The translations under genes and the position numbers were made by a program. From Desulfobacterales bacterium C00003060 (lineage in GTDB: Bacteria; Desulfobacterota; Desulfobacteria; Desulfobacterales; C00003060), in NCBI GenBank assembly GCA_001751085.1, contig MAXP01000141.1, forward strand, positions 1 through 5,786: DNA of 5,786 nt, in the 5' to 3' direction. Below, piece after piece: positions 1-5,786 of this stretch (position 1 is its first letter; every line of letters begins with the position of its first letter). Under the pieces are notes generated by a model. It searched no databases and had not been told where the DNA came from. It saw only the letters and a list, made by a program, of their open reading frames with translations.

Positions 1-443
1 CGTGGAATCTCACCGTGGAGGCAACCACTCAGGGCTATCAAGCCCTTACTGCAATCGGCAAGTATTGCTTTGTCAACCCGGGGCTTGTAATAGAAGCCCT
101 CCAAGGAAGCTGCAGTAACCAGCCGACAAAGATTGTGGTATCCTTCCTTGTTTTTAACCAGCGCTACTAGATGGAACAAACCCCCTTTGTCACGAGGAGT
201 TTTGTCAAACCGGCTTGAGGGGGCTACATAAAGCTCGCATCCAATTATTGGCTTTATGCCGGCCTTGTATGCCTTTTCATAAAACTCGATGACACCATAC
301 ATAGTGCCGTGATCAGTGATGGCTAAAGACGTCATCTGGTAGGAGGCGGCCCGCTTTAAGAGAGGATCAATGCGGATTGCCCCATCAAGGAGGCTGTATT
401 GAGTATGGACATGGAGGTGGACAAAACCAGCGGAGGGCATCAT
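1..443 (-). CDS. dnaE: DNA polymerase III alpha subunit, N-terminal part (PHP domain), truncated by the window edge
   Basis: This is the start of the replicative DNA polymerase III catalytic subunit; about 147 residues are visible, against well over 1,000 in the family. I translated the minus strand from the ATG at 443-441; a second ATG follows at once at 440-438. The product opens [21 protein letters not shown], the start of a bacterial DnaE PHP domain. Visible PHP elements are H-L-H-V-H (residues 9-13), Asp20 in [14 protein letters not shown] (42-50) and GIKPIIGCE (62-70), followed by the [14 protein letters not shown] stretch typical of DnaE. The His and Asp metal-ligand positions are kept here, whereas E. 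coli DnaE has lost them. The ATG overlaps the guaB TGA (ATGA), so translation is probably coupled to guaB in one operon. The palm, fingers and tau-binding regions lie outside the window. PolC is unlikely, because no OB or exonuclease domain precedes the PHP. Family assignment is very secure. Confidence 0.96.
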   Translation of the reverse strand, partial: MMPSAGFVHLHVHTQYSLLDGAIRIDPLLKRAASYQMTSLAITDHGTMYGVIEFYEKAYKAGIKPIIGCELYVAPSSRFDKTPRDKGGLFHLVALVKNKEGYHNLCRLVTAASLEGFYYKPRVDKAILADCSKGLIALSGCLHGEIP

Positions 444-1903
444 TCTAACCGATAGTTGGGAGCTTCCTTGGTAATGATCACGTCATGCACATGGCTCTCG
501 CGCAAGCCGGATGGTGTGATACGAACAAATCCCGCCTTCTGCCACAATTCCTCGATGCTCCGGCAACCGGCATAACCCATGCCTGCCTTCAAACCGCCAA
601 CGAGCTGGTAGACGCAACCGGAGAGCGACCCTTTGTAAGGAACCCGGCCGACGATTCCTTCAGGAACAAGCTTGGCATCTTCGACAAGATCTTCTTGATA
701 GTATCTATCCCTGGCCCCCTTTTTCATGGCCTCCAAAGACCCCATGCCTCGATATACCTTATAGCTTCGGCCTTGAAACAAAATGGTCTCCCCCGGACTT
801 TCCTCTGTACCGGCAAAAAGACTCCCGATCATCACCGCATGGGCGCCAACAGCGATCGCCTTGGTTATATCACCTGAAAACTTGACGCCACCGTCAGCAA
901 TCAGAGGGACACCGGTTCTCTCGCTGACAGGTCTGCAGTTCATAATAGCGGTAACCTGGGGGACTCCAACCCCTGCAATGATACGTGTGGTGCAGATGGA
1001 GCCTGGCCCAATACCGATCTTCACTCCGTCAGCGCCTGCCCTGATCAGGGCCTCAACCCCTTCCGGGGTGGCCACGTTACCTGCAGTTAACTGGATACCC
1101 TTGAAGGTGCCTTTCAACTGTTCAACCGCCCTTAACACACCGAGGCTGTGACCATGAGCTGTGTCGATCACTATCACATCAGAGCCGCTCCCGAGGAGGG
1201 CCTCTGTGCGTTCTTCCATATCAGGGCCGATTCCCACTGCAGCGCCGACCCGGAGCCTGCCCAGATCGTCCTTGCAGGCATTCGGATATTTTCGGATCTT
1301 CTCTATGTCCTTAATGGTGATAAGTCCTTTCAAAGAACCCTCGTCATCTACTACCAGAAGCTTTTCGATTCGGTGTTCATGCAGCAGTTTCTTGGAGTCC
1401 TCAAGTGTAATCCCCTCAGAAACAGTAACCAGGTTGTCTCTGGTCATGACATCAGAGACCTTCTTGCTTAGATCCGTTTCAAACCGAAGATCCCTATTGG
1501 TTACAATACCGACCAAGTGCTTTTCCTTGACAACCGGGACACCGGAAATGCGATGCTTTTCCATGAGTGTGAGCACGTCATGGATAGGCCTTTCAGGATC
1601 AATGATCAAAGGATCAACAATCATGCCACTCTCAGACTTCTTGACATTGTCCACCTCCTGAGCTTGGCTCTTCACGCTCATATTTCGATGAATAATGCCT
1701 ATTCCCCCTTCTCTGGCCAGGCTGATAGATGTTTGAGCCTCTGTTACCGTATCCATGGCTGCACTTATGATGGGAATATTGAGAGAAATTCTCGTGGTCA
1801 GACGGCTTTTCACGTCAACATCCCGGGGCAATACCTTCGAATAGGCAGGAGCCAGTAAAATATCGTCAAATGTTAGACCTTCTTCAAAGGCGGGATGCGA
1901 CAT
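440..1903 (-). CDS. guaB: Inosine-5'-monophosphate dehydrogenase
   Basis: GuaB oxidises IMP to XMP with NAD+, the first committed and rate-limiting step of cytosolic GMP synthesis. The product has 487 residues, nearly the same as E. coli GuaB (488). The N-terminal barrel segment carries [13 protein letters not shown] (10-22). A pair of CBS domains (about 95-205) interrupts the barrel; these usually bind adenine or guanine nucleotides and regulate oligomerisation. The barrel resumes with VIDTAHGHS (245-253, Asp247 at the NAD site) and the catalytic loop GPGSICTTR with nucleophile Cys304. [11 protein letters not shown] (335-345) binds the IMP phosphate and ribose. The mobile flap GARDRYYQ holds Arg400-Tyr401, the activating pair. 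The end, with its Tyr/Gly-rich GMGYAG segment, is complete. The ATG at 1903 has a good AGGAG six bases upstream. The gene is divergent from the yciO-like gene and overlaps dnaE by four bases. All catalytic residues appear intact. Confidence 0.98.
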   Translation of the reverse strand: MSHPAFEEGLTFDDILLAPAYSKVLPRDVDVKSRLTTRISLNIPIISAAMDTVTEAQTSISLAREGGIGIIHRNMSVKSQAQEVDNVKKSESGMIVDPLIIDPERPIHDVLTLMEKHRISGVPVVKEKHLVGIVTNRDLRFETDLSKKVSDVMTRDNLVTVSEGITLEDSKKLLHEHRIEKLLVVDDEGSLKGLITIKDIEKIRKYPNACKDDLGRLRVGAAVGIGPDMEERTEALLGSGSDVIVIDTAHGHSLGVLRAVEQLKGTFKGIQLTAGNVATPEGVEALIRAGADGVKIGIGPGSICTTRIIAGVGVPQVTAIMNCRPVSERTGVPLIADGGVKFSGDITKAIAVGAHAVMIGSLFAGTEESPGETILFQGRSYKVYRGMGSLEAMKKGARDRYYQEDLVEDAKLVPEGIVGRVPYKGSLSGCVYQLVGGLKAGMGYAGCRSIEELWQKAGFVRITPSGLRESHVHDVIITKEAPNYRLE

Positions 1904-1909
1904 GGCCCT

Positions 1910-1914
1910 CTCCT
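1910..1914 (-). promoter_or_regulatory. Ribosome binding site of guaB
   Basis: AGGAG on the minus strand, six bases before the ATG at 1903-1901, within the run ACAGGAGAGGGCC. It is a strong Shine-Dalgarno match at ideal spacing and fixes the guaB start at 1903. Confidence 0.8.
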
Positions 1915-1937
1915 GTATCTTTTCTTAGAATTTGGAA

Positions 1938-1982
1938 GCCTACCAGATGAATCCTTTTCGGCAACATCTTATCAAGGTAGGC
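1938..1982. repeat. Imperfect inverted repeat in the guaB/yciO divergent intergenic region
   Basis: The left arm GCCTACCAGATG (1938-1949) is the reverse complement of CATCT (1965-1969) plus GGTAGGC (1976-1982). The right arm is split by a 6-base bulge, TATCAA (1970-1975), and the loop is 15 bases. GAATT (1928-1932) and AATTC (1989-1993) flank the structure as a further matching pair across an internal mismatch. It has no U-run, so it does not look like an intrinsic terminator. It could be an operator dyad or a leader hairpin in the guaB transcript; the sequence does not decide between these. Confidence 0.45.
1966..1974 (-). promoter_or_regulatory. Possible extended -10 element for guaB
   Basis: The minus strand reads TGATAAGAT: a TGn extension followed by TAAGAT, which matches four of six TATAAT positions. 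It lies 63 bases before the guaB start. No good -35 box sits at 16-18 bases upstream, so the call rests on the extended -10 alone. It lies inside the right arm of the inverted repeat. Tentative. Confidence 0.25.
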
Positions 1983-1995
1983 AGAATCAATTCCC

Positions 1996-2024
1996 TTGAC
2001 AAGACGATATCATAAAACTATAGG
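1996..2024 (+). promoter_or_regulatory. Putative sigma-70 promoter of the yciO-like gene
   Basis: A perfect -35 box TTGACA (1996-2001) is followed after exactly 17 bases by TATAGG (2019-2024), a four-of-six match to TATAAT. The hexamer and spacing are convincing. However, the -10 overlaps the ribosome binding site and would start transcription at or next to the ATG at 2031. Either the transcript is nearly leaderless or this pairing is accidental and the real promoter lies upstream. Confidence 0.35.
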
Positions 2025-2025
2025 A
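2022..2025 (+). promoter_or_regulatory. Ribosome binding site of the yciO-like gene
   Basis: AGGA (within TATAGGAAAGCA) ends five bases before the ATG at 2031, giving acceptable Shine-Dalgarno strength and spacing. It supports 2031 as the start. It shares bases with the candidate -10 element. Confidence 0.55.
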
Positions 2026-2030
2026 AAGCA

Positions 2031-2645
2031 ATGCTAATACACCTCAATCCCAAAAATCCGCAACCCCGTATGATTCAAAAGATTGCAGAGGCACTGGAAG
2101 ACGGTGCGACTATTGCCTACCCCACTGACACCCATTATGGTGTCGGCTGCGACATCATGAACAAGAAGGCCACGGGCAAGATCTATCGTCTGAAACAGCG
2201 ACGCCATAAGAAACCTTTCAGTTTTATCTGCGCCGACCTTAAGAACATCAGTCAATACGCAAAGGTCTCCAATTATGCCTACAAAACAATGAAAAGGCTT
2301 CTCCCTGGTCCTTACACATTTGTCCTGGAAGGGTCCAAGCTTGTTCCAAGGATGATGCTTACAGCACAAAAGACAGCCGGTATTCGTGTCCCGGACCACC
2401 CCATCTGCTTGGCCCTGGTCAAACAACTCGGCCGCCCCATCATATCTACAAGCGCCACCCTTCCAAATGGTGAAATCCTGTCCGGCCCATCAGCGATCTT
2501 CGATACCCTTGGGGCTCAAATCGATATTGTCATAGATGGCGGGCCGGCGCCTGGACGGCCTTCAAGCGTGGTGTCTCTTATCAGTGATATACCTGAAGTA
2601 ATCCGGGTTGGGCTTGGGGACGTAAGTATTTTTCAGCAGGATTAG
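2031..2645 (+). CDS. yciO: YciO-type protein of the YrdC/Sua5/TsaC family (L-threonylcarbamoyladenylate synthase-like)
   Basis: A single YrdC-fold domain of 204 residues, close to E. coli YciO in length and layout and much shorter than Sua5, which has an extra C-terminal domain. Visible family motifs are YPTDTHYGVGCD (30-41), the basic IYRLKQRRHKKPFSF (51-65), LLPGPYTFVL (90-99), AGIRVPDHP (116-124), ISTSAT (138-143), GRPSSVVSL (175-183) and IRVGLGD (191-197). TsaC makes threonylcarbamoyl-AMP from Thr, bicarbonate and ATP for the t6A37 modification of tRNAs. In TsaC and Sua5 the late motif is normally STSAN; here it is STSAT, and the nucleotide-binding Lys/Arg cluster is YciO-like. The exact reaction is therefore uncertain, and a second true TsaC may exist elsewhere in the genome. 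The gene stands alone on the plus strand, divergent from guaB and convergent with ihfB. Family membership is secure; the subfamily is likely. Confidence 0.9.
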   Translation: MLIHLNPKNPQPRMIQKIAEALEDGATIAYPTDTHYGVGCDIMNKKATGKIYRLKQRRHKKPFSFICADLKNISQYAKVSNYAYKTMKRLLPGPYTFVLEGSKLVPRMMLTAQKTAGIRVPDHPICLALVKQLGRPIISTSATLPNGEILSGPSAIFDTLGAQIDIVIDGGPAPGRPSSVVSLISDIPEVIRVGLGDVSIFQQD

Positions 2646-2654
2646 CCGGTCAAC

Positions 2655-2933
2655 CTATTGATTGATACGTTTGGATAGACTTTCCGACGGCTTAAAGGAG
2701 ACAATCCAACGCTTGGGTATGTATATCGGTGTCTCAGTCTTGGGGTTTCTTCCCTTTATCGGTCTGCGCTCCTTTATCTTGAAGCGACCCAGGCCTCGCA
2801 GTTCAATAGCCTCGCCTTGCATGAGGGCCTGCGTCATGCTTTCAAGAAGGGCATCCACAACAGCCGACATATCCTTGTTGCTGATACCAGGAAATGCCTT
2901 TATCAAGGAATTTGTCAGGTCATGCTTAACCAT
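2655..2933 (-). CDS. ihfB: IHF/HU-family nucleoid DNA-binding protein, IHF-beta-like
   Basis: A small basic DNA-bending protein of 92 residues, the usual size for HU and IHF subunits. The N-terminal helical dimerisation part (about 1-40, with LTNSLIKAFPGISNKDMSAVVDALLESM) leads into IELRGLGRFKIKERRPIKGRNPKT (43-66). This covers the beta-saddle and the arm with Pro64, the residue that intercalates into bent DNA. It ends with VSFKPSESLSKRIN (78-91), which resembles IHF-beta more than HU. Two positions depart from the signature: GLG replaces GFG, and the usual Gly after NPKT is Glu. The ATG overlaps the sppA 3' end by eight bases and has GAGG eight bases upstream (2945-2942, inside sppA), so coupled translation is likely. 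Position after rpsA and sppA recalls the rpsA-ihfB order of enterobacteria and supports the beta assignment. An HU or IHF-like homodimer remains possible. Confidence 0.88.
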   Translation of the reverse strand: MVKHDLTNSLIKAFPGISNKDMSAVVDALLESMTQALMQGEAIELRGLGRFKIKERRPIKGRNPKTETPIYIPKRWIVSFKPSESLSKRINQ

Positions 2934-3834
2934 TGTCTACGCCTCGACCCGGGAAATATAGATACCCGGAATGAAGCGCAGCACTTGTGGTCCTGTCTAT
3001 CGCCTCTGCCAGAGTAGAACCCAAAATGAATTCAAGCATAGAAAACTTTTTTTTCTCAGCATACACTACGGATGGCTCCCCCTTGATACCTCCAAGTTCG
3101 GCCGCCATTGCAATTGCATCCTCCATGTTGCCAAGGCTGTCGAGCAAGCCGAGTTCTTGTGCCTGTTGCCCGGATAAGATACGACCATCGGCGATAGCCC
3201 GAACCTTTTCCTCAGATATCTTTCTCCCTTCAGCCACTGCTTTGACAAACTGCTGATACACATTGTCAACAAAACCCTCCAGTAGCTTCCTCTCTTCGGG
3301 GCCAATCTTGCGAAATGGAGAGCCCGTATCCTTATAACGCCCACTCTTTATGATTTCGGCCGAAACTCCAATTTTTTTCAGCAACTCCTCTATATTGGGA
3401 AATTCCACAATCACCCCAATACTACCAGTAATAGTGCCGGGATTTGCCATGATATGATCGGCTGCCGCAGCCACATAGTACCCGCCTGATGCTGCTATAG
3501 CACCCATGGAGACTACTACTTTTTTGAAACGGGTCGTTTTCTGTACCTCTGAGTAAATTTCTTGTGAAGGCCCAACCCCACCTCCGGGCGAATCGATCCT
3601 CAGAACAATGGCCTTAACATCCTTATCTTTTCTATATCTCTTGAGATGTAAAATAATCGGTTTGGGATCAGCGATAATCCCCTTAATTTCCACAACTCCA
3701 ACCTTTTCGCCAAATTCAAAGGCAGAGCCCCTTATACCGAAAAGCAAAAGGGCCATAACGCTGATAATCATTACCGCCCCAATACCGCCGACAACCAATA
3801 GAAAAAATAAGATGGGATGTCTTCTTCTAAACAT
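2926..3834 (-). CDS. sppA: Signal peptide peptidase SppA, short 36K type (peptidase family S49)
   Basis: A membrane-bound serine protease that degrades cleaved signal peptides and other membrane-associated peptides at the inner membrane. From the ATG at 3834 the product has 302 residues, typical of the single-domain Bacillus-type SppA and about half the length of E. coli SppA. The N-terminus is MFRRRHP followed by a hydrophobic anchor (about residues 8-34) with the basic side inward, placing the catalytic domain outside the cytoplasm. Motifs are VGVVEIKGII, LRIDSPGGGVGPS, GAIAASGGYYVA with the Ser nucleophile, and GRYKDTGSPF with the general-base Lys 52 residues later. That Ser-Lys dyad spacing matches the B. 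subtilis enzyme. The frame is open six codons further, to a TTG at 3852, but ATG 3834 has AGG six bases upstream and gives the canonical MFRRRHP start. It follows rpsA by 20 bases and overlaps ihfB by 8. Confidence 0.94.
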   Translation of the reverse strand: MFRRRHPILFFLLVVGGIGAVMIISVMALLLFGIRGSAFEFGEKVGVVEIKGIIADPKPIILHLKRYRKDKDVKAIVLRIDSPGGGVGPSQEIYSEVQKTTRFKKVVVSMGAIAASGGYYVAAAADHIMANPGTITGSIGVIVEFPNIEELLKKIGVSAEIIKSGRYKDTGSPFRKIGPEERKLLEGFVDNVYQQFVKAVAEGRKISEEKVRAIADGRILSGQQAQELGLLDSLGNMEDAIAMAAELGGIKGEPSVVYAEKKKFSMLEFILGSTLAEAIDRTTSAALHSGYLYFPGRGVDNG

Positions 3835-3854
3835 TATATGCCTGTCAGCCAAAC

Positions 3855-5786
3855 CTACGCCACTTTATTGGTTCCCTGTTCACCAACCTCAGGTTCCACA
3901 GCCTCCTGTTCACCCGGGTCAGCCGCTTCCCCGGCTTCATCCAAAGACACTTGCTCGGTTTCTTCTTCCCCTGTGACTTCCGTACCGCCTTTCTCCTCAG
4001 AGTCCTCAACCTTCTCAGCAGATGCCTCAGAAGCTCGTTCGAGCATATCCTGATTTGCTGCTTTTTCTTTGAGGTTCTCTTTCAGAAGCTCGCCCAAGCT
4101 TGATTGAGATCCCTTGTAAGTGTTCAGGTAGTTGACGACCATGTCATGTTCTTCTTGCATATCAAGTTGCTTTATCGAAAGGCCAATGCGTCTGTCTTTG
4201 GGATTGATATTGATTACCTTGGCCGAAACAATGTCTCCAACTTGGAATCTGCCCACAGGGGTCTTTATCTTCTCACCACTCACTTCTGAAACATGGATAA
4301 GTCCTTCAATACCCTCCTCCAGCTCAACAAAAAGACCAAAATCCGTGACATTGGTTATGGTGCCTGTAATCTTGTCTCCTACCTCGTATCGTTCAGGGAT
4401 CGTCTCCCATGGATCTTTCTGGAGTTGCTTGATCCCAAGTGAGAATCTCTCGTTTTCCTTGTCAATATTAAGGACAATCGCCTGAACTACGTCGCCTTTC
4501 TTGTAAAGTTCAGATGGATGCTTGATACGCTTGATCCATGAAATGTCGGATATGTGCACTAAACCGTCAATCCCCTCGTCAATTCCGATAAACACGCCAA
4601 AATCCGTAATGTTCTTGATCTTTCCTTCAATAGTGGTCCCTACTGGATACTTTTCGCTAACGACATCCCATGGGTTCGGCGCCACTTGCTTCATACCCAG
4701 GGATATTCTCCTGTTATCGCTTGAGATGTTCAATACAACAGCGTCCACAGAATCGCCAACCGATACAACTTTCGAGGGATGACGTATCTTTTTTGTCCAT
4801 GACATCTCTGAGACGTGGATAAGCCCTTCTATTCCTTTTTCCAGCTCAACAAAGGCGCCATAATCAGTAAAGCTTACAACTTGACCTTCAACATGGGAAC
4901 CAATGGGATATTTTTCCTCAGCAGTGCTCCAGGGGTCCGGCACAAGTTGTTTTAACCCAAGCGAGACCCGTTCCCGTTCCAGATCAAGATTCAGGACTTT
5001 TACGGTAACATCCTCTCCGACCGAAAATATCTCAGAAGGATGACCTATACGTCCCCATGACATATCTGTGATATGGAGCAGGCCGTCAATACCGCCAAGA
5101 TCAATAAAGGCGCCGTATTCAGTGATATTCTTCACCACCCCGGTCATGACCTTGCCTTCCTGGATTGTTGCAAGGGTTTCAGCACGCCTTCCTTCACGTT
5201 CCTTTTCAAGGATTACGCGTCTTGACAGAACAATATTGCTCCGCTTCCGATTATATTTTAGGACCTTGAATTCGAAGGTCTTGCCCACCATTTGATCCAA
5301 ATCTCGTATAGGTCGAAGGGCCACCTGAGAACCAGGCAAGAAAGCAGTGACCCCAATATCGACAGACAGCCCACCCTTCACACGGCTGGTTATTACTCCC
5401 GAGACCACAGCCTCTTCATCATAGGCCTTCTTGATATCGTCCCAAACCTTGATCTTTGAAGCCTTTTCTTTGGAAAGTAAGACAACGCCACCATCGTCGT
5501 CCCAGCGTTCCATCATGACATCAATTGTGTCGCCCACGTCAGCATCAATCGTACCGTCCTGCCTTGTGACTTCGGCAATGGGTACCTGTCCTTCAGACTT
5601 GTAGCCAATATCTACCAACACAAATTCTTTGTCGACCTGAACGATCCTGCCCTGCACGACCTGGCCTTCCTCAACCCGTCTGAAGCTCTCTTCGTACATC
5701 TCCATGAAGTTTTCTTCACCACCCGCGCCTGCCTCCGCCTCGACATCGACATCCGCCTCCGCCTCGACATCGACATCCGCCTCCGC
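3855..5786 (-). CDS. rpsA: 30S ribosomal protein S1, 5' end outside the window
   Basis: S1 binds mRNA leaders and helps load them on the 30S subunit. Counting from the internal Met at 5705, six S1 (OB-fold) domains lie at about 14-80, 98-163, 184-253, 269-340, 356-427 and 443-514. The first two are divergent, as in the family, where they dock on the ribosome. The last four are near copies: the HxS(D/E)xSW-type motif recurs at 211, 297, 384 and 471 (the last reads HVSEVSG), and (D/N)PW recurs at 257, 344 and 431. A Glu-rich low-complexity tail (about 555-616) closes the protein, which is longer than E. coli S1 (557). The frame has no stop from 5705 to the window edge and adds at least 27 residues: AEADVDVE repeats, then AGAGGEENF. 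ATG 5705 lacks a Shine-Dalgarno sequence, so the true start lies upstream. sppA follows after 20 bases. Confidence 0.97.
   Translation of the reverse strand, partial: AEADVDVEAEADVDVEAEAGAGGEENFMEMYEESFRRVEEGQVVQGRIVQVDKEFVLVDIGYKSEGQVPIAEVTRQDGTIDADVGDTIDVMMERWDDDGGVVLLSKEKASKIKVWDDIKKAYDEEAVVSGVITSRVKGGLSVDIGVTAFLPGSQVALRPIRDLDQMVGKTFEFKVLKYNRKRSNIVLSRRVILEKEREGRRAETLATIQEGKVMTGVVKNITEYGAFIDLGGIDGLLHITDMSWGRIGHPSEIFSVGEDVTVKVLNLDLERERVSLGLKQLVPDPWSTAEEKYPIGSHVEGQVVSFTDYGAFVELEKGIEGLIHVSEMSWTKKIRHPSKVVSVGDSVDAVVLNISSDNRRISLGMKQVAPNPWDVVSEKYPVGTTIEGKIKNITDFGVFIGIDEGIDGLVHISDISWIKRIKHPSELYKKGDVVQAIVLNIDKENERFSLGIKQLQKDPWETIPERYEVGDKITGTITNVTDFGLFVELEEGIEGLIHVSEVSGEKIKTPVGRFQVGDIVSAKVININPKDRRIGLSIKQLDMQEEHDMVVNYLNTYKGSQSSLGELLKENLKEKAANQDMLERASEASAEKVEDSEEKGGTEVTGEEETEQVSLDEAGEAADPGEQEAVEPEVGEQGTNKVA
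5731..5786 (-). repeat. Perfect 24-bp tandem repeat inside the rpsA 5' coding region, running off the window
   Basis: Two identical 24-base units (5731-5754 and 5755-5778) are followed by the first 8 bases of a third (5779-5786) at the edge. Each unit is a whole number of codons and encodes the octapeptide AEADVDVE in the rpsA frame. It has internal sub-repeats (GAGGCG and GATGTC doublets on the minus strand) and is more GC-rich than the flanking gene. The total copy number cannot be seen. A unit that preserves the reading frame can expand or contract without destroying the protein. Confidence 0.93.

Noticed and set aside
485..1858. Several plus-strand open frames (485-877, 783-1151, 1148-1471, 1161-1661, 1517-1858) opposite guaB
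   Set aside because: They lie wholly within the antisense of a complete, motif-intact guaB. Their translations show no recognisable domain and are rich in the residues expected from reading the opposite strand.
1904..2030. Purine-type or other known riboswitch upstream of guaB
   Set aside because: No conserved aptamer core that I know is visible, and the region is too short between the possible -10 and the ATG for most classes. Only the bulged inverted repeat remains.
2034..2426. Minus-strand 130-codon frame opposite the yciO-like gene
   Set aside because: It is antisense to a gene with all its family motifs, and its translation looks random.
2662..3256. Plus-strand open frames opposite ihfB and sppA, including a 99-codon one at 2662-2961
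   Set aside because: They are antisense shadows of two convincing genes, with no family resemblance and no ribosome binding site that stands out.
4164..5156. Periodicity of about 260 bp in rpsA considered as a DNA tandem duplication
   Set aside because: It corresponds to S1 domains 3-6, spaced 86-87 residues apart. The similarity is at protein level and old, and is normal for the family.
3608..5295. Plus-strand frames opposite sppA and rpsA, some Ser/Pro-rich
   Set aside because: The Ser/Pro/Thr composition comes from reading the complement of charged S1 and SppA codons. The similar look of several frames reflects the repeated S1 domains.
5731..5786. Short direct repeats considered as a CRISPR array
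   Set aside because: The units are directly abutting, with no spacers, and sit in frame within the coding region of rpsA.

Overview
The window looks like ordinary chromosomal housekeeping DNA from a Gram-negative bacterium with mid-range GC. The gene families and the order rpsA-sppA-ihfB suggest a sulfate-reducer-type lineage (Desulfobacterota, formerly Deltaproteobacteria). That placement rests on the style of the proteins and the synteny, not on a database search. No mobile element, CRISPR array, tRNA or rRNA is visible. Six protein genes fill nearly all of the sequence.

The right half (5786 down to 2655, minus strand) is a compact translation/envelope/nucleoid cluster. It holds ribosomal protein S1 (rpsA, 5' end outside the window), then a short membrane-anchored signal peptide peptidase (sppA), then an IHF/HU-family DNA-binding protein (ihfB-like). 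The last two overlap by 8 bases. In enterobacteria ihfB lies directly after rpsA; here sppA sits between them. The rpsA reading frame stays open to the window edge, through a perfect 24-bp tandem repeat that encodes an acidic octapeptide. The first ATG inside the window (5705) is therefore probably not the true start.

The middle (2031-2645, plus strand) is a single YciO-type gene of the YrdC/Sua5/TsaC family. It converges on ihfB with only 9 bases between the stop codons and diverges from guaB.

The left part (1903 down to 1, minus strand) is guaB (IMP dehydrogenase) followed, with a 4-base ATGA overlap, by the start of dnaE (DNA polymerase III alpha subunit). Only the N-terminal PHP region of dnaE is inside the window. 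The 127-bp divergent space between guaB and the yciO-like gene (1904-2030) is the only sizeable non-coding stretch. It carries both ribosome binding sites, a plausible sigma-70 promoter for the yciO-like gene and an imperfect inverted repeat.

Functionally the genes concern translation (S1, possibly tRNA modification through the YrdC-fold protein), nucleoid architecture, envelope proteolysis, guanine nucleotide supply and replication. I found no convincing sign of an undescribed system. The points most worth a second look are the repeat-encoded N-terminal extension of S1, the intact metal-ligand motifs in the DnaE PHP domain, and the structured guaB/yciO intergenic region.
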